Shown one piece after another: positions 13,311 through 19,543 of a DNA stretch of 19,543 nucleotides. Made by a program: the position numbers and the translations under genes. The notes under the pieces are model-generated. The model was not told the origin of the DNA. It saw only the letters and a list, made by a program, of their open reading frames with translations, and made no database searches. The first letter of the stretch is position 1. The number at the start of each line of letters is the position of its first letter. Source of the DNA: CAZESS01 sp964414415 (GTDB taxonomy: Archaea > Thermoplasmatota > E2 > UBA202 > DSCA01). Location: assembly GCA_964414415.1 (NCBI GenBank), contig CAYPWJ010000024.1:1-19543 (forward strand). Reading direction: 5' to 3'.

Positions 13311-14046
13311 CGGCTTCATCGCGGTGCTGACGGCCAGCATCCTGTCCTGCCTCTTCTGCACCCTGGGTATCCTCACCATATGGAAGTTCAAGGAATGGGC
13401 GGACACGTCAATGAATTATTTCATGTACTTCGCCGCCGGTATCCTCATATCCGCGGCGCTCCTCATAGCCGCCCCGAAGGCATTCGCAATGAACGAGCAC
13501 GGCCCCGTCTACATGCTGGCGGGTTTCCTCGGCATCTTTCTCATCAACCGCTTCATAGATGTATACGTCTGCCACAAGCGAAGCCTCCAGCGCGCCTGCC
13601 GGGTCGGCCTCGTCGCACTCTATGGCATCGCCTTTCATTCACTCGTCGACGGCGTCATCTACGCGACGACCTACACCGTCTCCATATTCCTCGGCGTCAC
13701 GGCCACGCTCGGCATGATAATGCATGAATTCCCGGAGGGCATCGTCGCGTTCTCGCTCATGAAACAGGGAGGATACCACCACAGGCGAGCCTTCCTTTAT
13801 GCCTTCATCGCAGCTGCAGCGACGACACCGATAGGCGCCGTGATAAGCTTTCCATTCATCTCGTCGCTCCAGCCGTCACACCTCGGGGTACTGCTCGGCA
13901 TGACAGCCGGCATCCTCACCTACGTCGGCGCATCGCACCTACTCCCAGAGGCCGAACGAGAAATGAAACCGTACGGGATACTGGCCTTCGCACTCGGCAT
14001 CCTGGTGGCAGTCGGAACATGGGTGATAAAAGGTGGCCTGGACTAG
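13303..14046 (+). CDS. ZIP-family metal transporter
   Basis: This 247-residue protein has about eight membrane helices. It carries the two ZIP signatures: HSLVDG at 112-117 and HEFPEG at 141-146, whose histidines and acidic residues form the metal site. ZIP proteins move divalent cations (Zn, Fe, Mn) into the cytoplasm. Its start overlaps the end of the repressor gene (ATGAGTGA), so the pair is a translationally coupled, metal-regulated uptake operon. The long extension from ATG 13204 is only the repressor gene read in another frame. The histidine-rich loop common in many ZIPs is short here. The repressor type suggests Mn or Fe as substrate. Confidence 0.93.
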   Translation: MSDGFIAVLTASILSCLFCTLGILTIWKFKEWADTSMNYFMYFAAGILISAALLIAAPKAFAMNEHGPVYMLAGFLGIFLINRFIDVYVCHKRSLQRACRVGLVALYGIAFHSLVDGVIYATTYTVSIFLGVTATLGMIMHEFPEGIVAFSLMKQGGYHHRRAFLYAFIAAAATTPIGAVISFPFISSLQPSHLGVLLGMTAGILTYVGASHLLPEAEREMKPYGILAFALGILVAVGTWVIKGGLD

Positions 14047-14166
14047 GATGACTCCAGAGAGCGCGCCCGACAGCATCCCCAAAAAGCACATGAAACGAGT
14101 CCTCAACGCGGGTCAGGCAGCAGTAACCATTAAGAGAGACGCGTACTATACTCTAGGCGTGGAAGC
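14047..14166. other. Intergenic region before the thiamine-salvage operon
   Basis: There is no gene. A TATA-like TACTATAC (about 14145-14152) lies about 18 bases before the ATG at 14167, closer than normal. CATTAAGAG (about 14127) is a weak alternative. No obvious thiamine riboswitch is seen in these 120 bases. Confidence 0.4.
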
Positions 14167-15633
14167 ATGACATATGACGGAAAAGCACTCACCATCGCGG
14201 GCTCGGATTCCGGCGGTGGAGCAGGCATCCAGGCGGATCTGAAGGCATTCCATGCCTTCAACGTCTTCGGCATGTCGGCGGTGACGTCGGTGACCGCCCA
14301 GAACACCCGCGGGGTGCAGGCGGTGCACGATGTTCCATCGTCGATAGTCGGCCGGCAGATCGATGCAGTAGTGGAGGACATTGGGGTTGATGCTGCGAAG
14401 ACAGGCATGGTGTCCAACAGGGCGATCATAGAAACTGTAGCGGAGCGTGTCGAACGCCATGACATCGCCAGGCTGGTCGTGGACCCCGTCATGGTCGCGG
14501 AGAGCGGCGATCGGCTGCTGCAGGAGGATGCAGAGGCATCGCTGGTGGATCGTCTGCTGCCGTTGGCCTACATGGTGACCCCCAACGTGTTCGAAGCCGA
14601 ACTGATCGGTGACGTGGACATCGAAACGATGGATGACGCCAGGGAAGCAGCCGAAGCCATCCATCGCACCGGTCCATCGTTTGTGCTGCTGAAAGGCGGT
14701 CATCTCACCGGCGAGACGGCCAGCGACATCCTGTACGACGGAGAGACCCATGACGTGTTCGAGGCGCCGCGCGTCGAGACCACCACCACCCACGGGACAG
14801 GATGCACGTTTTCCGCAGCGATAACAGCCGGTCTGGCAAAAGGGATGGACACCCGCCACGCGGTTGACGCCGCCAAGGACTACGTGACACGGGCGCTCCG
14901 GCATGCCCCGGGAGATATCGGCACCGGCAACGGTCCACTGTATCACAATCTCCAGCCGCTGCATCCATCCGCTTTTGAGGAAGCCGCAGCGGACTTCGAT
15001 GCATGGTTCGACAAAAACAGGACGGTGTTCCAGTCCGAGCTACTCGCTGAAAAAGAGCTGCTGACGTCATCCAGCAACGCGGTGAGTATCGGCGTCGGCA
15101 GCGGGCTGTTCGCCGCTCAGCTCGGCATCAAACACGGCGTCGAGCCGGCGGCGGACATGGCCAAGCGGGCGCGAGAGCGCGGCATCGAAGTCAGGCAGGG
15201 AACCGCCGAAGATGTGCCCTACCCCGACGATTGGTTTGACACAGTCCTGCTGAGCACGGTGCTGAGCTATGTGGACGACCCACAGCAGGCCGTCGAGGAG
15301 GCATACCGCATCCTGAAGCCAGGCGGCCATGTGGTCATCTCGTTTTTGGCCAGGGAGGGCGCCTACGCGATGCTGTACGAAGCAGCGTATCTCCGTGGCA
15401 GACACGAGCCGTCCATCTCGCCCCGGCATCCCTACCCGCTGCCGTTCATCCGGGGTGCAAACTGGTTGACCACGGCCGACGTCACCGCCATGATGCAGAG
15501 AGCAGGCTTCACCAACCTCCGCTACATCCAGACTCTCAGACGGCACCCAAAGTATACCGACGAGCAGGTGGAGACACCCGTCGAGGGCTACCGGGAGGGC
15601 GACTTCATCGTCGTCAGGGGGAGAAAACCATGA
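14167..15633 (+). CDS. thiD: ThiD (HMP/HMP-P kinase) fused to a SAM-dependent methyltransferase
   Basis: This 488-residue fusion has residues 1 to about 262 as a complete ThiD. AGSDSGGGAGIQADLKAF (11-28) is the substrate site, VDPVMV is at 105-110, KGGHLTG at 176-182 and GTGCTFSAAI (210-219) holds the catalytic loop. ThiD phosphorylates hydroxymethylpyrimidine and its phosphate. From about 290 to the end it is a class I methyltransferase: VSIGVGSGLFA (306-316) is motif I, then FDTVLLSTVLSYVDDP and ILKPGGHVVISF (382-393). Archaeal ThiD is usually alone or fused to ThiN; fusion to a methyltransferase is unusual and its substrate is unknown. The stop overlaps the TenA start (ATGA). Confidence 0.92.
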   Translation: MTYDGKALTIAGSDSGGGAGIQADLKAFHAFNVFGMSAVTSVTAQNTRGVQAVHDVPSSIVGRQIDAVVEDIGVDAAKTGMVSNRAIIETVAERVERHDIARLVVDPVMVAESGDRLLQEDAEASLVDRLLPLAYMVTPNVFEAELIGDVDIETMDDAREAAEAIHRTGPSFVLLKGGHLTGETASDILYDGETHDVFEAPRVETTTTHGTGCTFSAAITAGLAKGMDTRHAVDAAKDYVTRALRHAPGDIGTGNGPLYHNLQPLHPSAFEEAAADFDAWFDKNRTVFQSELLAEKELLTSSSNAVSIGVGSGLFAAQLGIKHGVEPAADMAKRARERGIEVRQGTAEDVPYPDDWFDTVLLSTVLSYVDDPQQAVEEAYRILKPGGHVVISFLAREGAYAMLYEAAYLRGRHEPSISPRHPYPLPFIRGANWLTTADVTAMMQRAGFTNLRYIQTLRRHPKYTDEQVETPVEGYREGDFIVVRGRKP

Positions 15634-16289
15634 CCGTGGCGGAGCAACTGCGGCGGGACACCGACGACGTCTGGCAACGCCTCATCGAGCATCCCTTCGT
15701 CACCGAGCTCTACAGCGGTGACCTCCCCCGCGACACGTTCACGTTCTACATCCTCCATGACTACTATTATCTCACCGCCGCGATGAAAAACTTTAGTATC
15801 ATCGCGTCAAAGGCGCCGACGGTCGACGAGATGCGAGCCGTCATCGACATCCTCCACATGGAGGCAGAGAGCGAATACGAGGGCTACCAGGCATTCCTAG
15901 AGCGCCTCGGATACACGCTGCAGGATACCGCCGCACTCGAGCCGATACCCGTCAGCGTTTCATATGGCAGCTATCTGCTGTCGACGAGCGCGCTGCAGTC
16001 CTACGATGAGGCCATCACGGCGGTGCTTCCCTGCTTCTGGTCCTACGCTGATATTGCGGATTACCATGGTGACAAGCTGTCCGGTAACGATAGCCAGCTG
16101 TACCGGGACTGGGCGGCCGTCTACGACACTGATACCTATCAGGACCTTGTTGATGAAATGAAGCACTTGGTCAATCGTGCGGCTGACCGCTCTCCCTACG
16201 AAGACCTCCTGCAGGTGTTCACCACGGCAAGCCGATATGAATATCTCTTCTGGGACGCCGTCTACAACCGGCAGGAGTGGCCGGTATAG
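15630..16289 (+). CDS. tenA: TenA-family thiaminase II / aminopyrimidine aminohydrolase
   Basis: The 219-residue length and motifs are typical of TenA. Positions matching the Bacillus subtilis enzyme are present: D44 (LHDYYYL), Y112 (SVSYGSY), the nucleophile C135 (AVLPCFWSYADIA) and E205 (YEYLFWDAVY). TenA hydrolyses aminopyrimidine breakdown products of thiamine to hydroxymethylpyrimidine. The ThiD half of the preceding gene then phosphorylates that product, so the two genes form consecutive steps of thiamine salvage. They share an ATGA overlap and must be cotranscribed. The radical SAM gene follows after only three bases. Confidence 0.95.
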   Translation: MTVAEQLRRDTDDVWQRLIEHPFVTELYSGDLPRDTFTFYILHDYYYLTAAMKNFSIIASKAPTVDEMRAVIDILHMEAESEYEGYQAFLERLGYTLQDTAALEPIPVSVSYGSYLLSTSALQSYDEAITAVLPCFWSYADIADYHGDKLSGNDSQLYRDWAAVYDTDTYQDLVDEMKHLVNRAADRSPYEDLLQVFTTASRYEYLFWDAVYNRQEWPV

Positions 16290-16292
16290 ACC

Positions 16293-17246
16293 ATGGCAGC
16301 GAAGCAGGGCATCGTCTACGGCCCGGTGCCGTCACGCCGCCTCGGGCAGAGCCTTGGCATCAACAACATTCCGCCGAAGCGGTGCACATACTCCTGCATC
16401 TACTGTCAGCTTGGAGCGACCCACACCATGCAGATCGAGCGGCAGCGTTTTTATCCGCCCGAGGAGCTCGTTGAGACAGTCAAGCGGAAGGTACAGGCTG
16501 CAGGGCGGGACGATGAACCGATAGATTATCTCACCTTTGTGCCCGACGGAGAGCCGACGCTGGACAGCCAGCTGGGCAGGCACATCGAGCTGCTTCAGCC
16601 GCTGGATGTCGACATCGCCGTCATCACCAATGGCTCCCTCCTCTGGAAGCAGAAGGTACGGCGTGACCTGCAGGACGCCGACGTGGTGTCGGTCAAGGTC
16701 GACGCTGTCAGCAAATCGGTGTGGCGACGCGTCAATCGGCCGCACGGGCGGCTGCGGCTCCCCCGGATTCTGGAGGGCATCAAAGCCTTTTCACAGGACT
16801 TTGCCGGCTCGCTGCTCACCGAGACCATGCTGGTCCGGGGCGTACACGACGACCGGCGGGAGGTCATCGACATCGCGGGTTACATCGCTGGCTTGGACAC
16901 CGCAAAGAGCTACCTCGCGATTCCCATCAGGCCGCCCGCCGAGTCCTGGGTGCAGCCGGCGGACGAAGCGGCGATAACGCAGGCATACCACGCCTTCGAG
17001 AACCACGGCATCGACACGGAGTATCTCATCGGCTACGAGGGCGACGCGTTTACCTCCACCGGCGACGTCGCAGCTGACATTCTCAGCATTACCTCCGTGC
17101 ATCCCATGCGAAAGCAAAGCATCCAGCGGCTGCTGGACAAAAAAGGAGCCAGCTGGGCTGCCGTCGAGCAGCTGCTTGAGGAAAAAAAGCTGGTCGAGAC
17201 GGAATACGACGACACCTTTTTCTATCTCAGGAAACTGCCGACCTAG
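16293..17246 (+). CDS. Radical SAM protein in the thiamine-salvage operon
   Basis: This 317-residue protein carries the radical SAM cluster motif CTYSCIYC (C31, C35, C38). Before it is the recurrent VYGPVPSRRLGQSLGINNIP, seen in a widespread archaeal and bacterial radical SAM family of unknown function. Further features are LTFVPDGEPTLD, IAVITNGSLL and VKVDA in the partial barrel. A C-terminal region (about 245-317) has a winged-helix look (RKQSIQRLLDKKGASWAAVEQLLEEKKLVE). It starts three bases after tenA, so it is likely part of the same operon. The substrate is not known. Confidence 0.88.
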   Translation: MAAKQGIVYGPVPSRRLGQSLGINNIPPKRCTYSCIYCQLGATHTMQIERQRFYPPEELVETVKRKVQAAGRDDEPIDYLTFVPDGEPTLDSQLGRHIELLQPLDVDIAVITNGSLLWKQKVRRDLQDADVVSVKVDAVSKSVWRRVNRPHGRLRLPRILEGIKAFSQDFAGSLLTETMLVRGVHDDRREVIDIAGYIAGLDTAKSYLAIPIRPPAESWVQPADEAAITQAYHAFENHGIDTEYLIGYEGDAFTSTGDVAADILSITSVHPMRKQSIQRLLDKKGASWAAVEQLLEEKKLVETEYDDTFFYLRKLPT

Positions 17247-17269
17247 AGCCAAGCCAAAAAGACCCAATC

Positions 17270-17277
17270 CTTATATA
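17270..17277 (+). promoter_or_regulatory. TATA box of the MFS gene
   Basis: TTATATAT is centred about 27 bases before the ATG at 17301. This is the standard distance for an archaeal leaderless transcript and shows that the permease is not simply read from the thiamine operon. Confidence 0.65.
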
Positions 17278-17300
17278 TCATCTTTCATACGGATACCTGG

Positions 17301-18500
17301 ATGTTTGGACGCCCCCAGAAAGAGCATGTAGCGTTGTTCTACATCTCCCTCGGGTGGTTTCTCATACTCTCAGGGAGATACAGCATATCCGCCCTGCTCC
17401 CCCAGATAACGCAGGGGCTTGCCTTCAGCTACACCCAGGCAGGCGCCGCCATGACGGGGATGTGGGTGCTCTACGCCGCCTCCCAGTTCCCAGCGGGCAT
17501 ATACTCCGACATCAAGGGAAGAAAAAAGATTATCACCCTCGCCATGGCAGGCTTCGCCGTCGCGTATCTCGTGCTGGGTCTCTCGATCCACTATCTCATG
17601 TTTCTCCTCGCACTGGTGCTGCTCGGCGTCGGCTCAGGCAGCTGCCCCGCAGCCGGCATCTCCATGATAACCGACATGTTCAAGAAAGAACGCGGTCGGG
17701 CCCTCGGCGTCAGGTCGAGCGCTGGTTCGCTGGCATACGGCGTCCCGGTGCTGGCGACCGCGATAGCGGGTCTATACGGCTGGCGTATCTTTTTCTATAT
17801 CTGGGCTGCCCTCAGCGGCGTGAGCGTCTACCTCTTCTGGAAGCGGACCGTCGAGTCGACATCGCTGCCCGATCGGGTGTCCATCAGGGAACGCATTATG
17901 GATGGAATAGCGGTGTTCCGGCAGCGGGAAGTGCAGCTGCTGTTCGTGGTCAATTTACTGGTGGCAGTGGCCTGGATTGGCTACATGTCGTTTTTCCCTG
18001 CCTATCTCCAGGAGGCAAAATCGTTTACGCCGCTGTATGCCAGTATATCCCTCGCCATCGTGGGCGGCGGCGGATTTATCTTCAAGCCGCTGGCGGGCAC
18101 CCTCTCGGACATGTACGACAACAGGCTCATAATGATGACGCTGGCGGTGTTCACCTGCCTCGGCACGGTGGCAGTGGTGTATGCCTCCACCGTGTGGCTC
18201 GTGTTCCTCATAAGCCCGGTGCTCGCGCTGGCTCCCGCCATCTTTCCAGTGATATCGTCTTCTCTGATGAACCGATGGGAGTCAAAGGGGCGCGCCGGAA
18301 AGATGGGATTTTTCCGCTCCTCGTTTCTCCTTCTGGCGAGCCCGACCGCGGCATCGATAGGATTCCTTGGAGACAGATATGGCTTTGACGTACCGTTCCT
18401 GGGTATCGCCGGCATCCTGTTTACCGCGTTTCTCGTCCTGGCAGTGAGCATGACCGTCGCAGGTGCCCGGGGACGCCTCGTAAAACACATGGAGGAATAA
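17301..18500 (+). CDS. Major facilitator superfamily permease
   Basis: The 399-residue product has twelve predicted membrane helices. The signature loop between helices 2 and 3, GIYSDIKGRKKI (about 66-77), is typical of MFS. A related SDMYDNR loop follows helix 8. A first-half GVGSGSCPAAGISMITDMFKKERGRALGVRSSAGSLAYG is typical of sugar/organic anion or drug exporters. No substrate can be inferred. It has its own TATA box and ends in a convergent arrangement with the surface-protein gene. A link to thiamine or sulfonate uptake from its neighbours is possible but unsupported. Confidence 0.92.
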   Translation: MFGRPQKEHVALFYISLGWFLILSGRYSISALLPQITQGLAFSYTQAGAAMTGMWVLYAASQFPAGIYSDIKGRKKIITLAMAGFAVAYLVLGLSIHYLMFLLALVLLGVGSGSCPAAGISMITDMFKKERGRALGVRSSAGSLAYGVPVLATAIAGLYGWRIFFYIWAALSGVSVYLFWKRTVESTSLPDRVSIRERIMDGIAVFRQREVQLLFVVNLLVAVAWIGYMSFFPAYLQEAKSFTPLYASISLAIVGGGGFIFKPLAGTLSDMYDNRLIMMTLAVFTCLGTVAVVYASTVWLVFLISPVLALAPAIFPVISSSLMNRWESKGRAGKMGFFRSSFLLLASPTAASIGFLGDRYGFDVPFLGIAGILFTAFLVLAVSMTVAGARGRLVKHMEE

Positions 18501-18590
18501 GCAAGCAATCGTGACCCAAGCGGACGGGAACATCCATATCCTGTCCGCAACGCAGAGAATGATTGCTGCCCCACCCGACGGTGGTCTCCT

Positions 18591-19430
18591 TCAAGACCGG
18601 CTGTTTTTCATCCGAAGCAAAAGCGCGACTGCTATGCCTGCCGCTGCCAGGACTCCACCCACTCCGGGTGTATCTTTCTCCCTCGGATTCCGGACCTTGA
18701 CCACTATCGCATCGCAGCTGGAGTAACCGCTGCCGTTGCAGGCGCGCGCCATGACCATGTAATTGCCGTTGTGCAGAGTTGTGCTGTCCCACCGGTAGCT
18801 CCACCTGTCGGTACCCCTCGCGGTTCTCCAGCTGCCGTCTTCAATACGGATTTCTACTTTTTTGATAGCCGCGCCGTTGCCTCCCCGGAGTGCTCTTCCC
18901 GTTATAGCCACGGTATGGTCTACCGTTGTGCCCCACTGCGGCGACGTGATGGCGACCGTAGGCGGAGCCCGCGCCCGATAGATGACCCTGAACCGGGCGG
19001 TCGCCGGCAGTATGTCAAGGAACGACCGCAGCACCTCGCTGCCGACAGCCAGTCGCCCTGTCAGGGTAAGCGTGACCGTTGCAGTCCTGCCCGGCTCTAC
19101 CTCCTCCCTTGTGGAGCACGCCACCCGCAGCGTTTCCATCTCACCGGGAGACAACGCAAAACGCACGCGGGCGGGAACCACCTGCAGCCAGTCCGGCACC
19201 CCGGTGTCCTCCACCGACACCCATAGCGGCAGGCAGGTGCGATACCGCGGTATACAGGAAACCTGCATTGAGCTGTTTCCACCGCTGTTCAGCTGGAGGT
19301 GAACCTCGCTGGAGTCCATCTCAGCCGATAGTTCTCCCCATACAACGTCGGCCGCCGCTGAGGACACCGCTCCAGCTGCCAGCAACAGAAACGCTCCACA
19401 GAGGAGAGCCGTTCTCCCCGCGTGACTCAT
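18591..19430 (-). CDS. Surface protein with Ig-like domain and PGF-CTERM-like anchor
   Basis: The 279-residue protein starts at ATG 19430, after GAGG in the message. It has a signal peptide (about 1-27, ending SSAAA). A strand-rich extracellular part has three or four cysteines (MQVSCIPRYRTCLP). A bacterial-type Ig domain follows: PPTVAITSPQWGTTV, then VEIRIEDGSWRTA...WDSTTLHNGNYMVMARA. The C-terminus TPGVGGVLAAAGIAVALLLRMKNSRS has the layout of the PGF-CTERM archaeosortase signal, with PGV in place of PGF. The product is probably an anchored cell-surface protein. The ATG at 19484 would add 18 residues and has no better signals. It converges with the MFS gene. Confidence 0.85.
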   Translation of the reverse strand: MSHAGRTALLCGAFLLLAAGAVSSAAADVVWGELSAEMDSSEVHLQLNSGGNSSMQVSCIPRYRTCLPLWVSVEDTGVPDWLQVVPARVRFALSPGEMETLRVACSTREEVEPGRTATVTLTLTGRLAVGSEVLRSFLDILPATARFRVIYRARAPPTVAITSPQWGTTVDHTVAITGRALRGGNGAAIKKVEIRIEDGSWRTARGTDRWSYRWDSTTLHNGNYMVMARACNGSGYSSCDAIVVKVRNPREKDTPGVGGVLAAAGIAVALLLRMKNSRS

Positions 19431-19488
19431 ATCCTCATAACAGCCACGTCTGTAAAACGTTGTCGTCGAATCCACATGAACCAAATAG

Positions 19489-19543
19489 CGCTGAGGGCAG
19501 GATTTGAACCTGCGAGGGCCAACGGCCCAGTAGCTCTCGAGGC
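19489..19543 (-). tRNA. tRNA-Ser (anticodon CGA), 3' part
   Basis: The reverse strand shows an anticodon loop CTCGAGA with anticodon CGA. A long variable arm follows (GGGCC, GTT, GGCCC), then the T arm GCAGG/CCTGC with loop TTCAAAT. The acceptor 3' strand is CCTCAGC with discriminator G. The long variable arm and G73 fit serine. The 5' half lies beyond the window. CCA is not encoded. Confidence 0.88.

Noticed and set aside
14047..14166. Thiamine (TPP) riboswitch before the ThiD operon
   Set aside because: The 120-base intergenic region lacks the conserved CUGAGA and related core sequences of the TPP aptamer.
14146..14964. 272-codon reverse frame opposite ThiD
   Set aside because: The forward frame encodes a complete ThiD with catalytic motifs. 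The reverse frame is the usual high-GC mirror and has no recognisable domain.
17354..18388. 344-codon second frame inside the MFS gene
   Set aside because: It is arginine- and histidine-rich with no membrane segments. The main frame gives a full twelve-helix permease with its own promoter.

Overview
This window is archaeal, most probably from a euryarchaeal or Thermoplasmata-like lineage. Many genes have a TTTATAT-type TATA box about 25-27 bases before the start codon, which implies leaderless transcripts. The tRNAs carry no encoded CCA, the proteins are archaeal in type, and one surface protein ends in a PGF-CTERM-like anchor. I cannot name the species.

Layout. (1) 1-2296 is GC-rich chromosome: a LeuC/homoaconitase-family gene cut by the window edge, a PH-domain membrane protein, a YjbQ-family enzyme and a secreted protein of unknown role. 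(2) 2643-10557 is an integrated element of about 7.9 kb, visibly richer in A+T, inserted in a tRNA-Arg(CCG) gene. (3) 10518-19543 is chromosome again: tRNA-Arg, a TauE/SafE permease, a sulfotransferase-like protein, a tail-anchored coiled-coil protein, a DtxR-type regulator with its ZIP metal transporter, a thiamine-salvage operon (a ThiD-methyltransferase fusion, TenA and a radical SAM protein), an MFS permease, an anchored surface protein and a partial tRNA-Ser(CGA).

The element is the main item of interest. Its tyrosine integrase gene is of the SSV type. The attachment site (the 3' 40 bases of the tRNA) lies inside the integrase reading frame, so integration split the gene into int(N) at the left end and int(C) at the right end. 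Joining the two across the att site restores one frame of about 405 codons, with an N-terminal ribbon-helix-helix-like domain and a complete catalytic set. Left of the left att site, about 160 bp of near-identical int(C) sequence remains, which points to an earlier or tandem integration at the same tRNA.

Inside the element is a four-repeat CRISPR-like array (31-base repeats, 35-36-base unique spacers). A stretch containing four hairpins follows, and then a 365-residue TnpB/Cas12-like RuvC nuclease with an intact D-E-D triad and zinc ribbon. No cas1 or cas2 is present. This looks like a minimal single-effector CRISPR locus carried by an archaeal integrative element, possibly a link between TnpB and type V systems. 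The rest of the element encodes a small membrane protein overlapping a CPBP-family protease, a zinc-ribbon membrane protein, a helicase-like ATPase with a cysteine cluster between its Walker motifs, an apparently frameshifted small gene, a membrane-anchored HNH nuclease and a small protein of a type seen in archaeal plasmids and viruses.
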